Below are positions 1 to 6,643 of a stretch of DNA of 10,074 nt, piece by piece. Origin of the DNA: an uncultured Clostridia bacterium (lineage in GTDB: Bacteria > Bacillota > Clostridia > Saccharofermentanales > Saccharofermentanaceae); the NCBI GenBank assembly GCA_946545505.1, contig CAMNNN010000034.1, positions 1 through 10,074 on the forward strand. Reading direction: 5' to 3'. Every line of letters starts with the position of its first letter. The stretch's first letter is position 1. Below the pieces are notes generated by a model. The model was not told where the DNA came from. It worked only from the letters and a program-made list of their open reading frames with translations, and ran no database searches. The position numbers and the translations under genes are program-made.

Positions 1-3000
1 GGAATGGTGTAGAAGGGGTGAGATTCGAAGTCCATAGTGCCGATCCTTCAACAATGGGTTACGTCCTCGGAAACGGAACAATATCTTCTATGCCGCCTTC
101 TGAAGATGAGAATGGTTATAGTGTATATGCGGTTGACTGGGATTATTGGAAAACAGCGGCAGAAAAGACGAACGGATCGTGGAATAGAGTAAGAAGGCAC
201 ATAACAGGTCAATCTGCTATGGGTAATCTGCCATACGGAGACTATTATGTTTATGAATTCATAGAGGATTCGGAAGGTAACAGTATAATCTCAGATTACC
301 AGACTCCTGAGAATTGGGAAGCTTACGATGCAGACGGCGATGGCGTAACAGATTATTTCCGTAAACTCGTACACATAGGAGAAGATTCACATTATACCCC
401 TGCCCAGGTATCAATATCGAACAGACAGTACAGGCTTAACATAACAGTCGAGAAAATTGATGAATCGACCGGCTTGGTTCTGTCCGGATATTCAGGCGGG
501 ACAGATATTTCTTTTGCACTTTATCAGGATGTAAACCTGAATGGGATTATCGATTCGGAAGACCTGTTTATCGGAGAAGAGGCGGATACCGACAGAGACG
601 GTAAAGTAAGATTCAGGTATTTATTGGAGGATGTGTATCCCGATATAACTGAATATTCCGATTATCCGACGCATTTTCTTGTGACTGAATCTGCGGCGCC
701 TGACGGCTTCTATCTGAACAGTGCGGCTTTAAGCGCAGTATGTACTGAGGACAACGGGTACAGATCAGTTCTTCAATGTGTCGATACACCTTACATCCGT
801 CTTAACTTCGGTATAGATAAGCTTGATGGTTGGACATCATCTGTCATTGAAGGTTATATAGGCCCTTATGCTGCGGAGTTTGAACTGTGGGTTGATGTGA
901 ATGAGAACGGAAGGATAGATGCTTCAGACAGACTCCTTGATACCGTATCGGATGATGACCGTGACGGACATGTTGAGATTCAGTATATTCTTGATTACGA
1001 TATGATAATCTCCCGGTTTCCCGAATGTATAAACTCTGACGGGCGTATCAATGGTTTGTCTGCGAAGAATTATCCGACTGAATATCTTGTCCGTGAGATT
1101 ACTGCACCTTTTGACTACTATCTTAATGAGTCGATACTGAGTATATCTTTACAGGGTAATCAGTACGCTGAGAATGGAACTGCTAAGGTGCATGATATAC
1201 CATACACGGCACAGGTAATGCTCTATAAGATTGATGCCGATACCGGTGCCGGTATTCATAATGCGCAATTCACGATATATGAGGATGTTGACCTTAACGG
1301 TGCTTATACAGAAGGCGTAGATTCGGTAGCCAGCACATTCAGTAATGCTGCCGGCGGACTTGTTGATGCTCAATGTGTATGGAATCAGGGTTTTGGGTGC
1401 TATGTGTCATCTCAGTTAAGATCCGGTAGTTATATCGTCGTGGAGACAGGTTTGCCGGACGGATACTTCTGTTTGGATGATTACGGACAGCCGACTTTGT
1501 TCAGAAACGAAGTATGTATAGTTATCGATGGTAGGGATACTTCCGTATCCGGATTTACGCCCGATGAATATGAGGCTACAGTCTATAATGTCAGACCTTC
1601 AATCCATACTTCATTCATGGATGAGACTACGGTATCTCACATTGCTCACATTGATACGGATGTTGAATTGATTGATACCGTAACGTATGAGAATCTGATC
1701 CCGGGGATAGAGTACATTATGACCGGAGTTATCATGCTTAAGCAAACCGGAATGCCGTTGCTTGATGAAGAAGGCCGGCAGGTGACCGGACAGACTGTCT
1801 TTACTCCTGATGCTTCTGAAGGAAGTGTCGAAGTGTCTTTCCATCTTGATACAGACAGACTTATGAGACTTGTTGAATCCGGGCAGCTCAATGCTCCTGT
1901 AGATATCGTCTGCTTTGAACAGATGGACTTTACATCGGATTCTGATATGACTCCGTATCATCAGTGGTATGATGACGGTCCTGTTGCCGTTCATGAAGAT
2001 ATTGATGATGGAGGACAGACTGTACGTGTAGGTAAGGTGGAGACCGGTGTTTACGATAATCAGACACTGTCTCAAGTGGCATCTATGGGGCCTGACGGAG
2101 ACGGATATGCTGTGATTGTTGATCATTGTTATTACGAGGGTCTGCAGCCCGGTGTCGAATATACAATGACGGGAACCATGCATATTCTCGGTTATGATGA
2201 AGACGGCAATGCTGTAGACGAAGGAGCTGTTACGGGTTCTGATTCAAGAGAAGTATTGAATCCTTCGACAACTTTTGTTCCTACGGAACACAAGGGTTAT
2301 GTGGATGTAACGTATATTATCAATACGAACAGATTCCGCGGACAGACTATGGTATCTTACGAGGACCTTTATTACGGTACTGCCAGAGTTATGCGTCATG
2401 CTGATATTGAAGATCTTGCTCAAACATTGTTTGTCCCCTCGATAAGGACTAATGCCTATTGTCCTGATACGTCTCCTGACGCTAACGGGCGCACCGTAAT
2501 CTCGTACGGCCAGAGAGCGAGGATTGTTGATGAAGTGTATTATGACAATCTGCTGGTCGACGGGAGACAGTATATGGTCCAGGGGGTACTTTACTGGGTA
2601 TACACGGATGAAGAAGGCTATATACACAGCGGTCCGGTATCTGATGTGTTGGGAGATGTTCAGGCGACAGCCACATCTGTTTTCACTCCTACTGAACAGG
2701 ATGGTTCAATCGAATTGACATTTACATTCGATTCGAGAGTATTGTCGGATCTTCGATATGACAAACTGATAGTATGCGAAACAATCTTTTCCAACGGCGG
2801 AATAGGTTGGAAACCTATAGCTCATCATTGGGATTTCTCTATGGAAAATAATTCTCAAAGTATAGAGATACCGCAGATTCATACGACTGCATTTACTGAG
2901 AGCGGCAGTGTGCTGCCCGAAGCGCCGGTTGCTTTGATTACTGACCGTGTCTGGTATGACAATCTTATACCGGGAGTTGAGTATACGGTTGTAGGAAATA

Positions 3001-3767
3001 TTCAGTATGCAGTACTTGATGAAGAAGGGCAGGTAACCGAATCCGGTGCGCTGATTCAGAATGGACGGGAGGTAAAGGCTCAGACGACATTTGTTCCTGA
3101 AGAATCATCAGGGTACATCGATGTGACTTTTGTAGTAGATGCTTTGCATATATATGCAAACAGGATAGATAAACTTGTGGTATTCGAAGAAATGTATTCT
3201 TCCCCGGGAGTTCTTGTCAGTATGCATGCCGATATTGAAGATCAGGACCAGACAATTAGTCTAATCAGTCTCGAATCATCTGCGGCAGGCCCGGACGGAA
3301 GCAGATCAGTGGCACCTGCAAGAGAAATAACAGTAACTGATACGGTTTTCTATGAAGGGCTTGTACCCGGACTGGAGTACAGATTGGAGACAGACCTTAT
3401 GAATTGTGTTACAGGTGAATCGGATGCACACTGCTCGACTGTATTCTGTCCGGAGTCATCAGTCGGAAGTGTTGATGTAACAATCGTATTCGACGGGTCT
3501 GATTATCTGGTTGAGAAACTGGTCGTGTTCGAGAAGGTATATGACAACGGCACCGGAAGTCTTGTAAAGTCTCACTGTGACTGGAATGAGTTGTCCCAGA
3601 CCATAACGTTTATGCCTCAGACGGGTATCATCAGTACCGGCGAATATAAGGATAAGGGAATAAAGACACTTCTGATCGGTGCAGGTGCGTTTGCAGTCTG
3701 GTATTTGGTGCCCGGTAAGAAAAAGGAGAGAAGATATGCTGAATATAAGACTTCTGGCAGGCGTTGA
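1..3767 (+). CDS. Sortase-anchored adhesin with SpaA/CnaB-like and T-Q ester (VaFE) domains, 5' end missing
   Basis: This is a cell-wall-anchored surface protein, probably a fibrous adhesin or pilin-like stalk. The frame is open from base 3, so the gene begins upstream of the window. The GTG at 18 lies inside a SpaA-like motif (GVEGVRFEVHS) and is not a real start; residue numbers here count from it. Order: a partial SpaA-like domain (to about 136), three SpaA/CnaB-like domains (about 139-258, 260-396, 398-527) with candidate isopeptide Lys (K146, K268, K404), Glu (E224, E360, E476) and Asp/Asn (D256, D393, N524), five T-Q ester domains (about 527-1198), sorting motif MPQTG (1199-1203), a hydrophobic helix (about 1215-1231) and a basic tail KKKERR (1234-1239). 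No signal peptide is visible because the 5' end is missing. The downstream sortase overlaps it by 32 bases. The family assignment is firm from the repeated FE, H-D and QT motifs; the ligand is unknown. Confidence 0.9.
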   Translation, partial: NGVEGVRFEVHSADPSTMGYVLGNGTISSMPPSEDENGYSVYAVDWDYWKTAAEKTNGSWNRVRRHITGQSAMGNLPYGDYYVYEFIEDSEGNSIISDYQTPENWEAYDADGDGVTDYFRKLVHIGEDSHYTPAQVSISNRQYRLNITVEKIDESTGLVLSGYSGGTDISFALYQDVNLNGIIDSEDLFIGEEADTDRDGKVRFRYLLEDVYPDITEYSDYPTHFLVTESAAPDGFYLNSAALSAVCTEDNGYRSVLQCVDTPYIRLNFGIDKLDGWTSSVIEGYIGPYAAEFELWVDVNENGRIDASDRLLDTVSDDDRDGHVEIQYILDYDMIISRFPECINSDGRINGLSAKNYPTEYLVREITAPFDYYLNESILSISLQGNQYAENGTAKVHDIPYTAQVMLYKIDADTGAGIHNAQFTIYEDVDLNGAYTEGVDSVASTFSNAAGGLVDAQCVWNQGFGCYVSSQLRSGSYIVVETGLPDGYFCLDDYGQPTLFRNEVCIVIDGRDTSVSGFTPDEYEATVYNVRPSIHTSFMDETTVSHIAHIDTDVELIDTVTYENLIPGIEYIMTGVIMLKQTGMPLLDEEGRQVTGQTVFTPDASEGSVEVSFHLDTDRLMRLVESGQLNAPVDIVCFEQMDFTSDSDMTPYHQWYDDGPVAVHEDIDDGGQTVRVGKVETGVYDNQTLSQVASMGPDGDGYAVIVDHCYYEGLQPGVEYTMTGTMHILGYDEDGNAVDEGAVTGSDSREVLNPSTTFVPTEHKGYVDVTYIINTNRFRGQTMVSYEDLYYGTARVMRHADIEDLAQTLFVPSIRTNAYCPDTSPDANGRTVISYGQRARIVDEVYYDNLLVDGRQYMVQGVLYWVYTDEEGYIHSGPVSDVLGDVQATATSVFTPTEQDGSIELTFTFDSRVLSDLRYDKLIVCETIFSNGGIGWKPIAHHWDFSMENNSQSIEIPQIHTTAFTESGSVLPEAPVALITDRVWYDNLIPGVEYTVVGNIQYAVLDEEGQVTESGALIQNGREVKAQTTFVPEESSGYIDVTFVVDALHIYANRIDKLVVFEEMYSSPGVLVSMHADIEDQDQTISLISLESSAAGPDGSRSVAPAREITVTDTVFYEGLVPGLEYRLETDLMNCVTGESDAHCSTVFCPESSVGSVDVTIVFDGSDYLVEKLVVFEKVYDNGTGSLVKSHCDWNELSQTITFMPQTGIISTGEYKDKGIKTLLIGAGAFAVWYLVPGKKKERRYAEYKTSGRR
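528..608 (+). other. EF-hand-like calcium loop pair in a SpaA/SdrD-B-like domain
   Basis: Residues 171-197 of the adhesin read as two acidic loops: D171-x-N173-x-N175-G176 with I178 and D182 completing an EF-hand spacing, then D190-x-D192-x-D194-G195-x-V197. They are inserted between strands of a CnaB-like domain. SdrD B-type domains of staphylococcal adhesins bind calcium through similar D-x-N-x-N-G loops. Metal binding here is inferred from the motif only. Confidence 0.6.
894..974 (+). other. Second EF-hand-like calcium loop pair in the next CnaB-like domain
   Basis: Residues 293-319 repeat the pattern of the preceding domain: D293-x-N295-x-N297-G298-x-I300 with D304, then D312-x-D314-x-D316-G317-x-V319. 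The third CnaB-like domain has only the first loop (D423, D425, N427, G428) and lacks a clear second one. This suggests duplicated domains in which the last copy has diverged. Confidence 0.58.
1596..3614 (+). repeat. Five tandem T-Q ester bond (VaFE) domains
   Basis: Five diverged copies of about 115-145 residues each run at 1596-2033, 2034-2441, 2442-2876, 2877-3269 and 3270-3611. Each has a 'D-x-(x)-x-Y-(x)-(N/G)-L-(x)-(P/D)-G' segment, a VaFE-like strand (IVCFE, MVSYE, LIVCE, LVVFE, LVVFE) and a C-terminal H...Q segment. By analogy with the ester domains of Clostridium perfringens Cpe0147, the bond is Thr-to-Gln helped by Asp, Glu and His. Candidates per domain are T531/D553/E634/H659/Q667, T676/D702/E782/H794/Q802, T811/D838/E921/H936 or H937/Q947, T956/D976/E1057/H1070/Q1078, and S1087/D1108/E1172/H1186/Q1194. 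Domain 3 has QS instead of QT and longer His-Gln spacing; domain 5 has Ser where Thr is expected. The repeat is visible in protein, not in DNA identity. Confidence 0.82.
3143..3160. repeat. Perfect 18-bp palindrome inside the adhesin gene
   Basis: TTTGCATATATATGCAAA reads identically on both strands, with an alternating AT centre. It lies in the codons for LHIYAN of the fourth ester domain. It may be coincidental, or it may be a binding site for a dimeric protein. As RNA it could only form a short stem with an AU core. No function can be assigned from sequence. Confidence 0.85.
3612..3626 (+). other. MPQTG cell-wall sorting motif
   Basis: The codons at the end of the last ester domain spell M-P-Q-T-G (adhesin residues 1199-1203), followed by an 11-residue charged spacer, a hydrophobic stretch and KKKERR. 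This is the layout of a sortase substrate, with cleavage expected between Thr and Gly. The motif lies between the class A LPxTG and class B NPQTN consensus. C. difficile class B sortase is known to accept (S/P)PxTG, so pairing with the adjacent class B enzyme is plausible. Confidence 0.8.
3723..3728 (+). promoter_or_regulatory. Sortase ribosome binding site embedded in adhesin codons
   Basis: AAGGAG sits 7 bases before the sortase ATG at 3736. The same six bases are the Lys-Glu codons (residues 1236-1237) of the adhesin's basic KKKERR tail. This site supports 3736 over the in-frame ATG at 3679, which would put a hydrophilic leader ahead of the signal anchor. Confidence 0.85.
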
Positions 3768-4455
3768 AGGCTTGGTGTTCGGAGTATCGATGTTCTTTTT
3801 TATGCTGGGGGCAAACGGCGGTCCGGAAGGACTTCGGTCAAGACAAATGTATATGCATGAAGCAAGAAGATATCACGGCAGTCAATCTGACCATATAGAT
3901 GAGATGCACTCTGAGTATACCGATCTGGTAGGATTTCTGACTGTTGAAGGAACGAATATTGACTATCCTGTTATGAGGGATAGAACGGATTCGAACGGCA
4001 GTTATTACTATCTGACTCATAACTTCAGAGGGGATATGGACAGATCCGGGTGTCCTTTCATCAGGCTTTCCGCGAATCTTAATGATGACATTGTCGAAGT
4101 GTTTGCTCATAACAACAGCAATGGAACCATGTTTGCCGAGTTGTCGAAGTTCGAGAATGAGGAGTTCTTCCATGAGCATGGTCAGATAGTATTAGATACG
4201 ACTGAAGGAGTCAGATCATATGAAGTTATATCGGTAATTGATGTTGAAGTTCCTTCAGAAGAATTTACTTATTTCGGCTGGAGTAACTTCGACAGTGCTG
4301 ACAGTGAGTCTGAGTTCTTAAGACAGATATATACAGCTTCAAAGGTCGAAGGTACATGGGATTACACCACAGGAAGACAGTATTTGCTTCTGGTAACATG
4401 CGAATACACTCATGTGAACGGGAGACGTGTGGTTATTGCCGTCAGAACGCCGTAA
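3736..4455 (+). CDS. Class B sortase
   Basis: A 239-residue membrane-anchored transpeptidase that should join the upstream adhesin to peptidoglycan or to other subunits at the outer face of the membrane. Residues about 8-27 form an N-terminal signal anchor. The core shows the class B pattern: DYPVM (76-80), YYLTHNFRG (91-99), SGCPF (104-108), catalytic His125 in VFAHNN, TMFAEL (131-136), catalytic Cys222 in LVTCEY and Arg230 or Arg231 in NGRRVV. The residue before the catalytic His is Ala, where Gly is usual (GHN), a mild oddity. The gene overlaps the adhesin 3' end by 32 bases and has its own AAGGAG site, so translation is probably coupled. The substrate is inferred from adjacency. I give no gene symbol because the class B label does not show orthology to S. 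aureus srtB. Confidence 0.92.
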   Translation: MLNIRLLAGVEGLVFGVSMFFFMLGANGGPEGLRSRQMYMHEARRYHGSQSDHIDEMHSEYTDLVGFLTVEGTNIDYPVMRDRTDSNGSYYYLTHNFRGDMDRSGCPFIRLSANLNDDIVEVFAHNNSNGTMFAELSKFENEEFFHEHGQIVLDTTEGVRSYEVISVIDVEVPSEEFTYFGWSNFDSADSESEFLRQIYTASKVEGTWDYTTGRQYLLLVTCEYTHVNGRRVVIAVRTP

Positions 4456-4464
4456 AGGTATAAT
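4436..4464 (+). promoter_or_regulatory. Sigma-A-type promoter of nudC, predicted leaderless start
   Basis: A perfect -10 TATAAT (4459-4464) lies 17 bases after TTGCCG (4436-4441), a 4-of-6 match to TTGACA. Transcription normally begins about 7 bases after the -10, which is position 4471, the A of the nudC ATG. The -35 lies inside the last codons of the sortase gene. AAAGG at 4454-4458 is 12 bases from the ATG, too far for a comfortable ribosome site, and would be lost from a transcript starting at 4471. Confidence 0.62.
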
Positions 4465-4470
4465 TTTCGT

Positions 4471-5328
4471 ATGTTACAGGATATACACCCACACAAACTT
4501 AAGAACACATATAATCCGGGGCTCGAGGCTGATGCCGAGAGCCTCGTAATTCACTTCGACCGGGAAGGTAAGATTCTCACGAAGAAAGAAGGAAAGCCTT
4601 TCCCGAGGCTTTCCGAGTTTAAGAGCACACCTTCGACTCTCACATATCTTTTCTCAATGGATGAAGATACCGTATTCCTTGCAGAAGATGAGGTCGTAGA
4701 GGCTCCTGATGACACTTTCTATATGAAGATCAGGGATTTCAGGAAGAAGGAAGACATCCCGAAGAAGAGTGTTTTCGAGGCGTTTACTGCCAAGCAGCTG
4801 AGTTCCTGGTATCTGAATAACAAGTACTGCGGCAGATGCGGTGCTTTCACGAGAAGAAGCAGGACCGAGCGTGCGATCGTATGCGGAAAGTGCGGCAATA
4901 TCATCTATCCGAGAGTAGTGCCTGCCGTTATCGTAGGTCTCATTAAAAGAGGCGAGACACGTGAAGAGGATGAGATCCTTCTTACCAAGTATAACGGCAG
5001 AAGTGATGTCCCCTATTATGCTCTTATCGCAGGCTTTACTGAGATAGGAGAGACCTTCGAGGAGACTGTCGCGAGAGAGGCGATGGAGGAGACAGGACTT
5101 CATGTGAAGAACATCAGATACTACAAGTCTCAGCCCTGGGGCGTAGTCGATGATATCCTGGCAGGGTTCTACTGCGAACTTGACGGTACGGATAAGATTA
5201 CCCGTGACGAAGGTGAATTATCGGTGGCCGAGTGGGTCAGAAGAGAGAATGTTGTCCTTCAGCCCGATGACTTTAGTCTGACGAACGAGATGATGACCTT
5301 GTTTAAGGAAGGTCGGGAGCCCGTCTGA
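4471..5328 (+). CDS. nudC: NAD(+) diphosphatase / NAD-RNA decapping Nudix hydrolase NudC
   Basis: A cytoplasmic enzyme that splits NAD(H) into NMN(H) and AMP; E. coli NudC also removes NAD caps from RNA. The 285-residue product has a divergent N-terminal domain (about 1-105), a four-Cys zinc ribbon (C120, C123, C138, C141) and a Nudix domain. The Nudix box runs from G188 to L210 and fits the consensus, with E194, R202-E203, E206-E207 and G209. The SQPW motif (220-223) that distinguishes NudC from other Nudix enzymes follows, but it continues GVVDDIL instead of the classical PFPxSLM, a difference in the substrate-recognition region. The ATG at 4471 is 15 bases after the sortase stop and sits at the predicted transcription start. 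NAD-RNA decapping is known for the family, not shown for this variant. Confidence 0.93.
   Translation: MLQDIHPHKLKNTYNPGLEADAESLVIHFDREGKILTKKEGKPFPRLSEFKSTPSTLTYLFSMDEDTVFLAEDEVVEAPDDTFYMKIRDFRKKEDIPKKSVFEAFTAKQLSSWYLNNKYCGRCGAFTRRSRTERAIVCGKCGNIIYPRVVPAVIVGLIKRGETREEDEILLTKYNGRSDVPYYALIAGFTEIGETFEETVAREAMEETGLHVKNIRYYKSQPWGVVDDILAGFYCELDGTDKITRDEGELSVAEWVRRENVVLQPDDFSLTNEMMTLFKEGREPV
4524..4546 (+). repeat. Inverted repeat near the 5' end of nudC
   Basis: CGAGGCT (4524-4530) and AGCCTCG (4540-4546) are perfect reverse complements separated by 9 bases. They could form a GC-rich hairpin about 54 bases into the nudC reading frame. There is no T-run, so it is not a terminator. Its position early in a possibly leaderless message is the only reason to record it. 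Confidence 0.5.
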
Positions 5329-5339
5329 ACGGCTTAATG

Positions 5340-5348
5340 TGGTACAAT
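5340..5348 (+). promoter_or_regulatory. Extended -10 promoter candidate for purD
   Basis: TGGTACAAT matches the extended -10 pattern TGnTAnAAT, with no recognisable -35 at 16-18 bases upstream. A start near 5355 would give a 5' leader of about 32 bases carrying the purD ribosome site. The leader is too short for a purine riboswitch and I see none. Confidence 0.45.
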
Positions 5349-5373
5349 ACCATCTGGAAAATAAATACCTCAC

Positions 5374-5378
5374 GGAGG
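5374..5378 (+). promoter_or_regulatory. Ribosome binding site fixing the purD start
   Basis: GGAGG lies 8 bases before ATG 5387. The frame is open back to a GTG at 5339, but that start has no ribosome site and would add 16 residues ahead of the MKVLVVGSGGREH opening typical of PurD. Confidence 0.85.
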
Positions 5379-5386
5379 CACAAGAT

Positions 5387-6640
5387 ATGAAAGTATTAGT
5401 AGTTGGCAGCGGTGGAAGAGAGCACGTAATTTGCTGGAAGCTCAAGCAGGATCCCAGAGTAACGGAACTTTACTGTGCTCCCGGTAACGGCGGTATCGCT
5501 TCTATCGCTACATGCGTTGATATTAAAGCTACTGATATTGAAGGCATGGTCGAGTATGCGAAGAAAGAGCAGTTTGATCTTGTCTTCGTTGCACCTGACG
5601 ATCCTCTCGCGATGGGTATGGTCGATAAGCTTGAAGAAGCCGGCATCAGAAGCTTCGGCCCTAAGGCTAATGCTGCGATTATCGAGGGCTCCAAGGCTTT
5701 CTCCAAGCAGCTTATGAAGAAGTATTCGATCCCTACTGCTAAGTATGAGATCTTCGATGACGAGCAGAAGGCTCTCGATTATCTAGAGACACAGCCTATG
5801 CCTATCGTTATCAAGTGTGACGGTCTGGCCCTCGGTAAGGGCGTTATCATTGCCCAGAATCTCGATGAGGCTAAGCAGGCCGTTAAGGACATGATGGAAG
5901 ATAAGAAGTTCGGTAATGCCGGGTCCACGATCGTTATCGAAGAATGCATGACAGGTCCCGAACTGACGGTGCTTGCTTTCTCTGACGGCAACACATGTGT
6001 TCCGATGGTATCTTCCAGAGATCACAAGAGAGCTTACGACCATGATGAGGGCCTCAATACGGGCGGTATGGGTGCTGTTACACCCGGTGCCGATATGACT
6101 GATGAACTCAAGGCAAGAATCCAGAACGAGATAATCACTCCTACGGTTGAAGCTCTTAAGAAAGAGGGAAGACCGTTCAAGGGAGTTATCTACTTCGGTC
6201 TTATGCTTACTCCTGAAGGTCCTAAGGTCGTCGAGTACAATGCACGTTTCGGCGATCCTGAGGCACAGGCAGTTCTGCCTCTTCTCGAGAACAGTCTCCT
6301 CGATATAGTTGATGCAGTTATTGACGGTAAACTCGACCAGATCGAGTTCAAGTGGAAGAATAAGTGTTCCTGCGTTGTAGTTATGGCATCCGGCGGATAT
6401 CCGCAGAGCTATGCCAAGGGCTATGAGATCACTGGTATCGATACCTGCGGCAAGATTGTTTTCCAGGCCGGTACAGCATTGAAGGACGGCAGGCTCGTTA
6501 CAAACGGCGGACGTGTTCTGTGCGTTTACGATGAGGCAGATACTCTCGACGAGGCTATCGACGGTGCATACGAGGGCGTAGCGAAGATCTCCTTCAAGGA
6601 TATGCATTTCCGCCATGATATCGGAAGGACACTCGGCTGA
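5387..6640 (+). CDS. purD: Phosphoribosylamine-glycine ligase (GAR synthetase)
   Basis: PurD catalyses the second step of de novo purine synthesis, joining glycine to phosphoribosylamine with ATP. The 417-residue product is full length for the family. Landmarks in order are the N-terminal VLVVGSGGREH, APGNGGIA (31-38), FVAPDDPLAMGMVD (67-80), FGPKANAAIIEGSK (90-103), the ATP-grasp glycine loop DGLALGKGV (145-153), the RDHKRAYDHDEGLNTGGMGA segment (211-230) and the metal-binding VVEYNARFGDPEAQ stretch. Variations such as VIKC (Cys for the usual Ala) and APDD (Asp for Glu) look tolerable. It stands apart from other pur genes here, between two NAD-related genes, although purD often belongs to a purEKMNHD-type operon. 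Its stop TGA is followed at once by TAA and then the nadD ATG, so the next gene is probably cotranscribed. Confidence 0.96.
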   Translation: MKVLVVGSGGREHVICWKLKQDPRVTELYCAPGNGGIASIATCVDIKATDIEGMVEYAKKEQFDLVFVAPDDPLAMGMVDKLEEAGIRSFGPKANAAIIEGSKAFSKQLMKKYSIPTAKYEIFDDEQKALDYLETQPMPIVIKCDGLALGKGVIIAQNLDEAKQAVKDMMEDKKFGNAGSTIVIEECMTGPELTVLAFSDGNTCVPMVSSRDHKRAYDHDEGLNTGGMGAVTPGADMTDELKARIQNEIITPTVEALKKEGRPFKGVIYFGLMLTPEGPKVVEYNARFGDPEAQAVLPLLENSLLDIVDAVIDGKLDQIEFKWKNKCSCVVVMASGGYPQSYAKGYEITGIDTCGKIVFQAGTALKDGRLVTNGGRVLCVYDEADTLDEAIDGAYEGVAKISFKDMHFRHDIGRTLG

Positions 6641-6643
6641 TAA

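Noticed and set aside
1240..1255. ATACCGG-TG-CCGGTAT inverted repeat in the adhesin gene
   Set aside because: It is explained by the codons of a D-T-G-A-G turn; no supporting context.
1611..2183. 190-codon open frame antisense to the adhesin
   Set aside because: No domain signal or clear ribosome site, and the plus-strand adhesin repeats fully explain the region.
3679..3735. Upstream ATG start for the sortase
   Set aside because: It adds a 19-residue hydrophilic leader ahead of the signal anchor and has no good ribosome site; ATG 3736 has AAGGAG at 7 bases.
4510..4515. A second perfect TATAAT inside nudC
   Set aside because: No -35-like hexamer at 16-18 bases upstream and no gene start downstream that it could serve.
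5339..5386. Upstream GTG start for purD
   Set aside because: It overlaps the promoter candidate and has no ribosome site; GGAGG before ATG 5387 and the conserved MKVLVVGSGG opening fix the start.
6393..6404. 12-bp palindrome GCGGATATCCGC in purD
   Set aside because: One or more perfect 12-bp palindromes are expected in 10 kb by chance.
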